Shown: positions 8,613-17,430 of the stretch, one piece after another
Layout: the number at the start of each line of letters is the position of its first letter
Position numbering within the stretch: position 1 is the first letter of the stretch
DNA from: Jaminaea rosea
Taxonomy: Eukaryota; Basidiomycota; Exobasidiomycetes; Microstromatales
Length of the DNA: 64,000 bases
NCBI RefSeq assembly: GCF_003144245.1
Contig: NW_020289989.1
Location: 124,001-188,000 of the forward strand
Reading direction: 5' to 3'
Translations under genes and position numbers: made by a program
The notes under the pieces: model-generated
The model's input: only the letters and a program-made list of their open reading frames with translations
Told to the model about the DNA's origin: nothing
Database searches by the model: none

Positions 8613-11387
8613 CTATGACCGCCTGGCCCTCCTATATATCCCGTCTGCGACACTGATCACATCTCTCATCTCAGCGACATCATGCACCCTGACCACATCC
8701 ACGACCCCGCTCCCTACACAAGCGCTCACAGCCGCCGCGGTGCCCCATGCGCGCTCCTTGGCCGGGACGGCCACAGTCTCCTCCGCGTTCACGGAGCGCC
8801 CGGTACCCACCAACGTGCCCACGAATCGCTTTCTGGACGGTCCAACAAGCAGGGGAAAGTTGTCCAGCTCGGCACGGGGACCTTCTACATCCTCCTGCCC
8901 ATCCGCCTGACCATGTCGCGGCGCGGTGAGCTCTCCAAGCCCAGCTAGCAGCTCGAGATTGCCCTGGCAATCCTTTGCGAAACCGATCCCGGGATCGAGG
9001 ATGAGATTCCACCTCTTGACGCCCGCCTTCAAAGCAGCCCGGACGCTCTCAACGAGCTCCCTTCTCACTCCGCTCACCACCCCTCCCTCCTCTTGTGCAT
9101 ACTGAGCCAGCTTGTTCATACTGCTTGCATCTCCACGTGAATGCATAAGCACGATTGGGCAGCCCAACTCCGCCGCGAGAGTGAGGATAGCAGGGTCTGC
9201 GCGACCAGCCGTAACGTCGTTGATAATGTCTGCTCCAGCTTCGAGAGCTGCACGAGCTACCCTGGAGCGGAACGTGTCGATTGAGATGGGGGTACGTTTT
9301 CCCTTCGCGGTGACGATCTCGTCCTGCCTGAGGGCCTTAATGACTGGCACCACCCTACGGATCTCCTCTTCTTCGCTAACGTTCGCCGCTCCTGGGGCAG
9401 TGCTCATCCCTCCAACGTCGAGGACGTCCACGTTCCCCTCGGAGACCATTCGCCTCGCAGAGCTGAGCGCAGCATCTACACCCAAATGATCGCCGCCGTC
9501 TGAGAAGGAGTCAGGCGTAGCGTTCAATATCCCCATGAGGAGGGTCCTGTCCCCTCTCCACGTCCAGAGGCCGCCCTCGGACTCAGCGGAGGAGCAAGGG
9601 GCCATTACTCTCTTGACGTCGCCGGCGCCCTGGTAATCGACGGCCTTCGTCAGTACGTCCAACATCTCCCTTACGGTCCTGCCAGTCTTGGGGTGCGTCC
9701 ACCCGGGCAGAATATCCGCAAGGGGACGAAGCACAAATTCTCTTTCTGGCATACCCCGATGTGGGATCTGCAACTTTTTCCCCTCGAGAACTACCTCATC
9801 GTCGTAGAGCAAGACGTCAACGTCGAGCACCCTCGGCCCTTTGGGAGGTGTGGAGATTCCGTCTGGCGAGGTCTTCGGGGCGCGACCTACCTTGAGCTCG
9901 ACGCCTTGGGTTACCTCGAGGAGGTCCAGTGGGCTCAATGTGGTGGAAATGCGGGCGGCCGCGTTGAGAAAGGTGGGTTGGGACTCGTAGTACATGGGAC
10001 GGGTAGCGTAGAGGAAGGATGTGTCGATCAGGCTGATGGCCGGATGAGCTGCGAGTAGTTGAAGGGCACGGGAGATGTGCGCTGAGCGATTGCCCAGGTT
10101 GCTGCCCAGAGAGAGGGCAACGAGGTGCTCGCTCGTTGCGAGGCCGACGCCCGCCCTCGATGAGGAGGCAGAGGGTCCGAAGGCCGCCGTCAAAGGTGCT
10201 GCGGTGCCCCTTGAAGCCATGACGGCAGGCGCAGATGCTCCGTTGCGGCCATTCACAGGCCCTCTCTCCCCCTCTCCGATTTCTCTCAGCCATCTTCGTC
10301 CCCTGACAACTTCGCAACCAGCCGAGTCGGCGAACATGATTGCGCTGGGTTTATCTACTCTTGCCCTGACGCTCTCCACCGCAGCATCATGAAGCAAAGC
10401 CACCTCGGCAACGCCTAGCGCGAGGGACTCGACGGTCTGGTAGGTCGAGGCTTCGACAAATGCTGTGACGGCAGTCGCAAGGGTGCGATAGTTTCGAGGC
10501 GAGGCTTGCGAAGTGGCGGAGGAGGCGTGAAGGGCAGAAGCAGGCCTTTGCAAGGTGAGGTTGACCTTGACTTGCTGCTTGTCCACCCGCTCTGGGGCGT
10601 TTACGCCGAGGATGCAGCTGAGCGTGAGGTTCTTGATGATGAGCTTGTCCAGATTTGCGTTGCTAGACCCAGCAACCAGCTTCAAGTTCGCCAGGTCGGC
10701 AGCGTTCTTGCCCACCAGCTCCGAGTCTGCGATTAGCTGCCCGCTCTGACGCAGGTAGTCGGCGCGATCCCTCGTAACCTCAACAGCCACACTCTCCGCG
10801 TGAAGCAAGGCCCTCGTCTTTCTGCACCTCAGCGTAACCTTGGGTGCCCCAGTTCCGAAGAGGATCAGCTTGGCAAGTCCCTCTGCTAGGCTTTCGAGAT
10901 CCTTGTACACCGGCTGCTGCTGCTTGTCACTCGCAGCAACGACGGCGGCACAGTGCGCCTCTACGTCCTTGACGAGCAATCCATAGTGAATGCTGTGCGG
11001 CAGATAATCTGACACACCCGCTGCAGTCACATCTGTGTGGACTTGTATGTCTAGGGAGATGGGCTGCGAAGGGGAGGGGCGTGACCATGAATCGATGCCG
11101 AGGGGGAGGCGGAGTGAGAGGGACGGTACGTGCAGCGAGTCGGGCAATAGGGCAGATGATGCCATGCTGGTAGTGGCTCGTGAGGAGGAATGTCGCAGAG
11201 GGGTGAAGAATGCTGAGGATGGATGTATGCTAGGCCGCGATGAGGTTGCAAGGACGGTGAGGTGACGCCGAATTGACGAAGATGGCTGAACGCTGCGCCG
11301 AAGAGCGGTTGCCGCTAGTTGGCGGGGCGAAGATGAAGAAGATGAAGACGCAAGAGTAGATATGCTGTGCTTGCTGGTACGTAGCAT
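8613..11387 (-). CDS. FOL1: Trifunctional folate biosynthesis enzyme (DHNA-HPPK-DHPS)
   Basis: This intronless gene encodes 924 residues from the ATG at 11387; the same frame is open back to 11765. The first about 70 residues are Ser/Arg/His-rich and look like a mitochondrial presequence. Order of parts: a degenerate DHNA-type repeat (GIDSWSRP...LPHSIHYG), a second DHNA repeat (DKLIIKNLTLSCILGVNAPE), HPPK from about residue 420 (LSLGSNLGNRSAHISRALQL, RVLDVDVLLYDDEVV, IPHRGMPEREFVLRPL) and DHPS from about 620 (MGILNATPDSFSDGG, ILDPGIGFAK, VGPSRKRF). Together they convert dihydroneopterin to dihydropteroate; DHPS is the sulfonamide target. The DHPS loop reads GGMSTAPGA, with Ala (codon 9396-9398) where STRPG is usual. 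An internal Met (MASSALLPD) could give a cytosolic form. Confidence 0.95.
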   Translation of the reverse strand: MLRTSKHSISTLASSSSSSSPRQLAATALRRSVQPSSSIRRHLTVLATSSRPSIHPSSAFFTPLRHSSSRATTSMASSALLPDSLHVPSLSLRLPLGIDSWSRPSPSQPISLDIQVHTDVTAAGVSDYLPHSIHYGLLVKDVEAHCAAVVAASDKQQQPVYKDLESLAEGLAKLILFGTGAPKVTLRCRKTRALLHAESVAVEVTRDRADYLRQSGQLIADSELVGKNAADLANLKLVAGSSNANLDKLIIKNLTLSCILGVNAPERVDKQQVKVNLTLQRPASALHASSATSQASPRNYRTLATAVTAFVEASTYQTVESLALGVAEVALLHDAAVESVRARVDKPSAIMFADSAGCEVVRGRRWLREIGEGERGPVNGRNGASAPAVMASRGTAAPLTAAFGPSASSSRAGVGLATSEHLVALSLGSNLGNRSAHISRALQLLAAHPAISLIDTSFLYATRPMYYESQPTFLNAAARISTTLSPLDLLEVTQGVELKVGRAPKTSPDGISTPPKGPRVLDVDVLLYDDEVVLEGKKLQIPHRGMPEREFVLRPLADILPGWTHPKTGRTVREMLDVLTKAVDYQGAGDVKRVMAPCSSAESEGGLWTWRGDRTLLMGILNATPDSFSDGGDHLGVDAALSSARRMVSEGNVDVLDVGGMSTAPGAANVSEEEEIRRVVPVIKALRQDEIVTAKGKRTPISIDTFRSRVARAALEAGADIINDVTAGRADPAILTLAAELGCPIVLMHSRGDASSMNKLAQYAQEEGGVVSGVRRELVESVRAALKAGVKRWNLILDPGIGFAKDCQGNLELLAGLGELTAPRHGQADGQEDVEGPRAELDNFPLLVGPSRKRFVGTLVGTGRSVNAEETVAVPAKERAWGTAAAVSACVGSGVVDVVRVHDVAEMRDVISVADGIYRRARRS

Positions 11388-11893
11388 GGGTTCGTGTTGC
11401 TGATCGATGCTGCTACTAGGATGGAGCGGCTCCCATTGCCATGAGAGGTGAATCGAGGTGGACAGGAAATGCAAGATTTGTGCGAGCGGAGAGCGGCAGC
11501 AACTCGCAGTCCGACGCCGACGATCCTCGATAGACAAGCGCAAGCTCGAGCCCAGGCAGCAGCCTTCACACGATCGACCTACTGTAGTCCAAGCAGAAAT
11601 GCTCGATTTTGGGATTGCGAACAAAAAGGGCCCCGCTTTGGGATAGCACTTCGGAGGGGAAGATAGACTGGAATGGCTACAGCGCATGCTCGTGGGGGTT
11701 GGTCGAGCATTCAACCGCGACGCATGGAGGCGAGAACGAACCGCAAGGTCGTCCCGTCTTACCAAGTTGGGGAAGCGGAAGCCGAACGGGCAGCACGTCT
11801 AGACGACGAACGAATGAAAAAGAGAAGCACAAGAAATGACCAGCAATCTCCCTAGAGATGCCCTACGCGCACGCTAATGCCGCGCATACACGC
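11388..11893. other. Intergenic region upstream of FOL1 and downstream of uS2
   Basis: About 500 bp. The FOL1 frame happens to remain open as far as 11765, so a longer N-terminus cannot be excluded, although that part lacks the look of a targeting sequence. The part next to uS2 should hold its 3' UTR. No other gene is seen. Confidence 0.45.
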
Positions 11894-12894
11894 TTAGTCC
11901 CAGCTGGAGCTGGGCTGCTGAGCGTTGCCCGAAACACCCTCAGCGGGGGCGCCAGCCTCGGCCTGAGGTCCAGCGTCGGCGGCCCAGCTCTGGACGTTGT
12001 CGTCCGCAGCCCAGTCGACGTTCTCCGTGGGGATGTTGGCAGCCATGGCCGGGTTGAGAGTACCAGCAGCCTGGGGGTCGTAGTCGAGGTTGTCCTGGGC
12101 CTCGGTGGTAGCGCCACCCTCCTGGCCGGCGACACCAGCAGCAGCGGCAGCCTTGGCGGCAATGGCCTCCTGCTGCTCGCGCTCGACCTCTTCGGGGTCA
12201 CGGTAGAAGAACATGTCGGGCATGACACCCCAGCCCTCGGGGCCGTAGGCGGCCTGACCGCGCAGGCGGAGGACCTGACGGCAGAGGAGCCACCAGAGGA
12301 GACCGATGGACTTGACGCTCTTGTTGTTGCCGGGGATGGCGACGTCAACGTGCTTGAGGGGAGCGTCAGAATCGCAGAGGGCAATGACGGGGATGTTGAC
12401 GTACGAGGCCTCGCGGATGGCCTGGTGGTCGACACGGGGGTCGGTGACGACGATGACGCGGGGCTCCTTGAACGAACGCGTGATGTAGTTGGTGAAGGAG
12501 CCAGGGGTGAAGCGACCAGCAATGGCAGTAGCACCGGTATTGGCAGCGAACTTGAGGACGGCACGGTGGCCGAAGGTGCGGCCAGAGATGACTACAACAT
12601 CAGCGGGGTTCTCGATGGCGGCAATGATGCGGGCGGCGAAGATGAGCTTCTCCCAAGTCTTGCCGAGGTTGAGGAGGTGAATTCCATCAGCACGGCGCTT
12701 GTAGACGTAGGGGATCATAGCCTTCTCGACGTTCTTGGCGCCGATGTGGGTGCCAGCTGCGAGCAGCTTCGAGACATCGTCTTCGGTAGCGTTGAGGACA
12801 GAGGGGAGCTTGGCGGACACTGAGCGCGGAAGGAAAGGTATCGTCAAGGTGAGTTCATGGCCTTGAAATGTCCGACCATCGGTTGATGCTCACT
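11894..12894 (-). CDS. RPS0: 40S ribosomal protein uS2 (Rps0/RPSA)
   Basis: The protein has 308 residues. Most of it lies in one exon, 11894-12819. Family marks are clear: [90 protein letters not shown] and the C-terminal acidic tail with two E/D-x-DWAA/SWAA repeats. uS2 is needed for maturation of the small subunit head. The natural N-terminus MSAKLP arises only if exon 1 ends in the A at 12894 and the main exon begins TGTCC at 12819, so a 74-nt intron splits the start codon. Without splicing, a start at 12847 would add nine residues. The gene is head to head with eL27. Confidence 0.95.
12818..12894 (-). other. Start codon of uS2 split by an intron (A / TG)
   Basis: The donor ATA/GTGAGC places the exon end at 12894. 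The acceptor CGCTCAG ends at 12820, and the next bases are TGTCCGCCAAG. Joining gives ...ATA-TG TCC GCC AAG, so Met-Ser-Ala-Lys begins exactly at the junction. The intron is 74 nt, normal for this window. Confidence 0.7.
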
Positions 12895-13270
12895 ATTGAC
12901 TTCTGATTCAAAGGTGGTCGTGAGGAGACAAGCTGGGAAGCGTTGGTCCGCCTTCGTCTTCTCTGCGCAGCGAGCCAAGCCAGTCAGTCGTCTCCGTCTT
13001 CCGCTCGCGCGAGGACGAGGCAGGGCGGACGGCAGGCACCAGGAAGAAGAGGGACAGTCCGGATCCGAACCTGTTCGCGCCAGGCGGGGCGGGCGGGAAG
13101 AGAGAGCGGGCGGAGCGCTGGGCGGGCAGGCGGCGCAGAGAGAGAGAGACGAGGCAGAGGGACGAGAGCAAGGCTGCAACATCGAATCTTCCTCGTCGTA
13201 GTCTTCTCTCCTCGTTACCACCACCCTCCTCCTCTTCCTCCTCCCACCCCATTTTCACGACAATAGCAGC
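12895..13270. promoter_or_regulatory. Shared promoter region of head-to-head uS2 and eL27 genes
   Basis: Only 376 bp lie between the first coding bases of two ribosomal protein genes transcribed in opposite directions. The middle is GC- and purine-rich on the plus strand (about 13080-13170), and the eL27 side has a pyrimidine-rich leader. Shared control of two equimolar products is plausible. No CACGTG is present, unlike at eL39. Confidence 0.55.
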
Positions 13271-14374
13271 ATGCCTCGTGTCTACAAGCCCGTACGCATC
13301 ACTTTATCATCCGTTCATCACCCGGCTCATTCGCTTACCTCCTCCCCATTGTGTGCCCTTTTTTCGTTTGCAGGGAAAGGTCGCCGTCGTGCTGCAGGGC
13401 CGTCAGGCTGGTCACAAGGTGAATACTCAGCGAAGCTTGATCGCTACCAGGAGGACAACAAGGTCGAGCAGGTGGCAGCAGTTTAAAGCGGTTCAGCAGG
13501 ACACAGACGAGGGACCGCAGAGGGATGGACAAGAGTACGCTGTGGGAGGCAAAAGGTCACGCTGCCGTCTGCCCTCGATGCGTTTGACATCCAGCTTGCC
13601 GTGCGCGGTGCAACGCTCGACGATGACGCATGGAGCAGGCTGCGCACCGCGACGGCTGGCATCACAGATGATGCCGCACGCGGATCGTCATCGACGTCTC
13701 GAGGGTGGTCAAGCAGAATGGGTAGCTGCTTGAATAGCATCGCAGTGCGGGGGCAGCAGCAATGGCTCTGCTCGCCGCATACAGCCTCTTCACTGTTGCA
13801 GCGATGCTATCCAGAGGATGGAGAAGACGAGCCAAAGGGTCAGGAAGAGGTGGAAATCAATTGGCTTGGACTGGCGGACGTCCCATCGACATCCAAGTCC
13901 ACAGGACATTATACTGACCTCGTTCATTTCACTTCGCTCTTTCTCCACTCTTAGGTCGTCGTCATCAAGCAGCTTGATGACGGAACCAAGGAGCGCCCCT
14001 ACCCCCACGCCATCGTTGCCGGCATTGAGCGCTACCCGCTGAAGGTCACCAAGTCGATGGGTGCCAAGAAGCTTGCTAAGCGCAGCAAGGTCAAGCCTTT
14101 CATCAAGGTGAGCAGCCAGACGGCAGCTCTTGTTACTTGATAGGTCCGCTGACTCACCAAATGCTCCTCTTGCGCACACCAGGTCATCAACTACAACCAC
14201 CTCATGCCCACCCGTTACGCCATGGAGCTCGAGGGCCTCAAGGGCGCCGTATCAAACGACACCTTCAAGGAGCCTTCGCAGCGTGAGGACGCCAAGAAGG
14301 TCATCAAGAAGCTCTTCGAGGAGCGATACGCTTCGGGCAAGAACGCTTGGATCTTCAGGCCTCTCAGGGTCTAA
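13271..14374 (+). CDS. RPL27: 60S ribosomal protein eL27
   Basis: Four exons (13271-13291, 13374-13418, 13955-14107, 14183-14374) give 136 residues, identical to the usual eL27 length. The protein sits on the solvent side of the large subunit. The sequence runs [33 protein letters not shown], then [37 protein letters not shown] and [12 protein letters not shown], all matching the family. The first two exons are 21 and 45 nt. Intron 2 (13419-13954) is 536 nt, far longer than its neighbours of 82 and 75 nt; I could not find a coding frame or clear snoRNA boxes in it. Confidence 0.96.
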
Positions 14375-14850
14375 GCGTCTTCAGCAGGACGATGTCTGGT
14401 CTGTCGCGCCTTGTACTTCTTACTTCTCTCGTTGTCCATCGACCCCTCCCTCGTCCTGAGAGCATGCGACGAGTGGCGTAGACAATGAAAGGCTCTCATT
14501 CCATCCAAGATGATGCATGTGCACGGTTGTGGCTACGGGCGTCTACACTGCTCGTAGGGGCCATTACGAACAGCAGAGCGAGCACGACGGGGTCGTGCGA
14601 ATGGCGAGCGGAGGAAGAAGTCTGCCTGGGATCATAGGTGACATGGAGAGGGCAAATGTCTGAAAATGGCTCCGTCCAGTGTTGAGGTTGAAGAAGAGTG
14701 ATGGAGCCCCTTGTCCAGCTACTGTTCGCTACCGCCCCTTACCAAATGGGGGAAGCCTCATTCAGACGGTATCGTGACTCACTCGTCGACGAGCGTTGCC
14801 GCTAATCGCCGCTCATGAATAGCTGTATGAGGGCCCGGAGTATTCTGCGC
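14375..14850. other. Intergenic stretch between convergent 3' ends
   Basis: About 480 bp lie between the stop of eL27 and the stop of the small minus-strand gene. Frames are short and repeatedly interrupted. It should contain both 3' UTRs and terminators. Nothing else is recognisable. Confidence 0.5.
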
Positions 14851-15238
14851 TTATCGCTGCATGTACGCCTGCTTGACTTCTTCCTTTCCCTTGCCGTCAC
14901 CGTCGCCGTTGGCGTCGGTCGCCTGGACATCAGTCAAACAGATTATGGTGCGGACAGGTCCCTGAGGACTGAGCCTTTCAGAGAAGATGAGTGAACTCAA
15001 TCACCCGAGAATCATCACCCTTGCGCTTCCTGTCCATCTCGAAGAGCTTGAAGGTCATGGAGTAGCTGTAGGCCCATCCACGTGGCCGCTTCCGCGTGTT
15101 GCTCTCGAGAACACAGCCTCGCTCGAGTGTAGCTCCGCGATGTTGACTTTCTAGCTTCGTCCCCTCATCGTCACTGCGGGTTCAGGCAATGCCAACCCGA
15201 GTGGACCACTCACCCGCTGCCTTGGAAGATGGAGGACG
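14851..15238 (-). CDS. Small hypothetical protein, 3' exons only; 5' end unresolved
   Basis: Three exons can be read: about 15214-15238, 15005-15173 and 14851-14922, with introns of 40 nt (GTGAGT to GCAG) and 82 nt (GTGATT to CCAG). The joined frame gives about 88 residues with the core LERGCVLESNTRKRPRGWAY, then SYSMTFKLFEMDRKRK and a Gly/Asp/Lys-rich tail ending KQAYMQR. I do not recognise the family. The upstream exon or exons must lie beyond 15238, which would run antisense to the 5' coding part of the T5orf172 gene; an ATGGCGTCC... with a GTAAGG donor near 15416 is one candidate. The splice signals and in-frame joins support a real gene. Confidence 0.45.
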
Positions 15239-17138
15239 CTGGTCAGCCTTTCGGCGGGCTCTGCCTTCAACACCGCCACGGATGTCCAGCCATGCCTCGC
15301 CTTCGGGTCAACCTCACTACCACGTCAACGGCATGACAACAGCAATGGCAGCTGCCACGCTCCGGTCACCACCGAGAGAGAAGCCTTTGCCTGCCTTACC
15401 CCCAGCTCGGACGCCATCCCAAATCAGCCATCAGAGACAGCATCAGCTGCCGTATAGGCCTGCAGCTCTGATGCACATGCGACTATCCTCGGCCCCACCT
15501 GCTGTTGCTGGGCCGTCGCGACTTGCAATGCAGGGCGAGCCACTCAGGCAGTCAATGCCGCCAGCAGCATTCGCTGCTCCTCCAATTCAGCCTACTGCTA
15601 CTTTGACGCCAACTGCTCCTGAATCTTCTCGCCCTCGTCCTGTTGAACCGCCAGCATACGACTCCCTTTTCGACCCGACGCCAACGGCGCCTTCTGCCGC
15701 ACCTCCTGCGCGCCAATGTGCTCCCACGCAGCATACAGCCACTACTGGCGCCCTTTCTCCAGATACAAGTCGCAATGTCGCCCCAGTTCGTATACCTGAT
15801 TCTCGAGCGCCACTATGGCGTCCACCTTCCGCGCCTCCAAGCAATCTGAGCTCATCAACTTCGACACCGCCCATGATAGGCAGCCGCCCAATAGCGTCAT
15901 CAGGCACTAGCCGTACAGCTACCGCCAACGATCCGGCAAGACGTCGCGTCATCTCTTCCTACACTCCTGCCCCTCCCCCTTCCAGCGCTCAGCGCCACGT
16001 CCGCGCCTCATCTGCGGCGGTCCCCACGCCCTCGCCTCAACAGAGGCGGCGGGTACGCTTCCCTTCGTCTTCCCCTTCCTATGACCCAGCAACACCGAGC
16101 AAGACCACCACAAGCGGATACACATCGTCAGCAAATGATACACCTGCGTTGGGGCAATGCTGGGGCATCAAGAGAGACGGAGCAAGATGTACACGGACCG
16201 TTAAAGCGGCGGAGGAGGAAGGACAAGTCAGAAGCAGTCCGGCTCGACGGCGAGGTGCGAGACACGTCAGTGCTCCTCCATCTCTAGGCAAAAATGGGAG
16301 GGCGCTAGCTCCTGCTACTAAAGGACAGCCGATCTATATCTCGTCGGACGAAGGCTCGGATAGCGATGACGACTCCGACGATGGAAGCCCCAATAAGGGT
16401 ACCACGGCAAGGAGCGACAAAGCGGCCTCGTCACCGTCTGCCGTGCCGACATACTGCCATCAACACGCCCGCGAGATCAACAAGACGCCTGGCCTCCACG
16501 TTCCCGTCGCGAGCAGCTCTTTATCTGCAACGCAAGAGTATCTGCCCTTCACACAATTCATTCCCCCAACCCTCTCCGCGCAGACGGCCGCTCGCCTCAG
16601 AGTAGCCATGAGCGAGCCCTTCGCTCCTACAGACTTGGCAGAGCGCGGCTATCTCTACGTCTATGAACTCGTCGCAGACATCGGTACCGCAGGAGGAGAG
16701 GCAAGAAGAAAGAACGATGCGCAAACGCTGGTCAAAGTCGGTCGCTCCTCCCGTCCACTAGCTCGGGTAGCTCAGTGGAGAAGACAGTGCGAGTCCAGAC
16801 AAGCCGTGCTGCGGCTGCTTTCACCGCAGGGGCCGCCTGCCCTTTCCGATTCAACAGAAGGCAGCGCTCCACCTCCCTCGACAGCAGCGGGCAATCTGAT
16901 CATCGGCGCAAGCTCAACTGTAACGACGGGGCAGCGTGGCTCACACCGCTGGGAGAAGCTCGTCCATCTTGAACTGGCAGAAGTAGCTCCGCGGCCTTCT
17001 GACTCACACCAATGTCGAGACTGCGGGAAGAGGCATCGCGAGATCTTTGTAGCCCCAAGAGGGGGAGGGGTACACGCCGTGGCCGAGGTGGTGGAGAGGT
17101 GGAGGCGATTTGTTGAGGTAGCGGTGCCGCCCGGATGA
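15189..17138 (+). CDS. T5orf172 (DUF1766, Mug113-type) domain protein
   Basis: The frame encodes 649 residues. Residues 1 to about 310 are Pro/Ser/Thr-rich and probably disordered. A Cys-containing motif, CWGIKRDGARCTR, lies near residue 323 and YCHQHAREI near 421. From about 486 comes the T5orf172 domain: GYLYVYELV, VKVGRSSRPLARVAQWRRQC, HRWEKLVHLELAE and a final CRDCGKRHREIF. This domain is related to the GIY-YIG nuclease fold and is found in fungal Mug113 (meiotically upregulated) proteins and some phage proteins. The cellular role is not established. I keep the first ATG, but the low-complexity N-terminus makes 15282 (MSSHASPSG) an equally good start. The N-terminal part overlaps the probable 5' exons of the minus-strand gene. 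Confidence 0.8.
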   Translation: MPTRVDHSPAALEDGGRWSAFRRALPSTPPRMSSHASPSGQPHYHVNGMTTAMAAATLRSPPREKPLPALPPARTPSQISHQRQHQLPYRPAALMHMRLSSAPPAVAGPSRLAMQGEPLRQSMPPAAFAAPPIQPTATLTPTAPESSRPRPVEPPAYDSLFDPTPTAPSAAPPARQCAPTQHTATTGALSPDTSRNVAPVRIPDSRAPLWRPPSAPPSNLSSSTSTPPMIGSRPIASSGTSRTATANDPARRRVISSYTPAPPPSSAQRHVRASSAAVPTPSPQQRRRVRFPSSSPSYDPATPSKTTTSGYTSSANDTPALGQCWGIKRDGARCTRTVKAAEEEGQVRSSPARRRGARHVSAPPSLGKNGRALAPATKGQPIYISSDEGSDSDDDSDDGSPNKGTTARSDKAASSPSAVPTYCHQHAREINKTPGLHVPVASSSLSATQEYLPFTQFIPPTLSAQTAARLRVAMSEPFAPTDLAERGYLYVYELVADIGTAGGEARRKNDAQTLVKVGRSSRPLARVAQWRRQCESRQAVLRLLSPQGPPALSDSTEGSAPPPSTAAGNLIIGASSTVTTGQRGSHRWEKLVHLELAEVAPRPSDSHQCRDCGKRHREIFVAPRGGGVHAVAEVVERWRRFVEVAVPPG

Positions 17139-17430
17139 AAGGCGCTACATCGGAGTAGAAGGGATTCGTCGTCACTGTAGCGGTCGAGAGATGGGAAGAG
17201 CAATGGATTGCATCGCATCGAAGGCAGAGAGAAGGATATGGGGAGGGATTATGCACAAAAGACGATGACTGGCTGATAGCGTGGAGCGTGGAAAGCAGGA
17301 AGATATTGATGGTAGTGGTGGTGGCGGTGGTATGGAGGCCAAGCTGCTTGGAACCGCATCAGGGCCTGTCTGGAGTATGGCACACCTCCCTGCGGCGGTT
17401 GCTGTCGGATCGCGTGCTTCCTCCTGCTAT

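Noticed and set aside
11858-12823. Long plus-strand frame of 321 codons
   Set aside because: It is the antisense shadow of the uS2 gene; the minus frame has a full family match.
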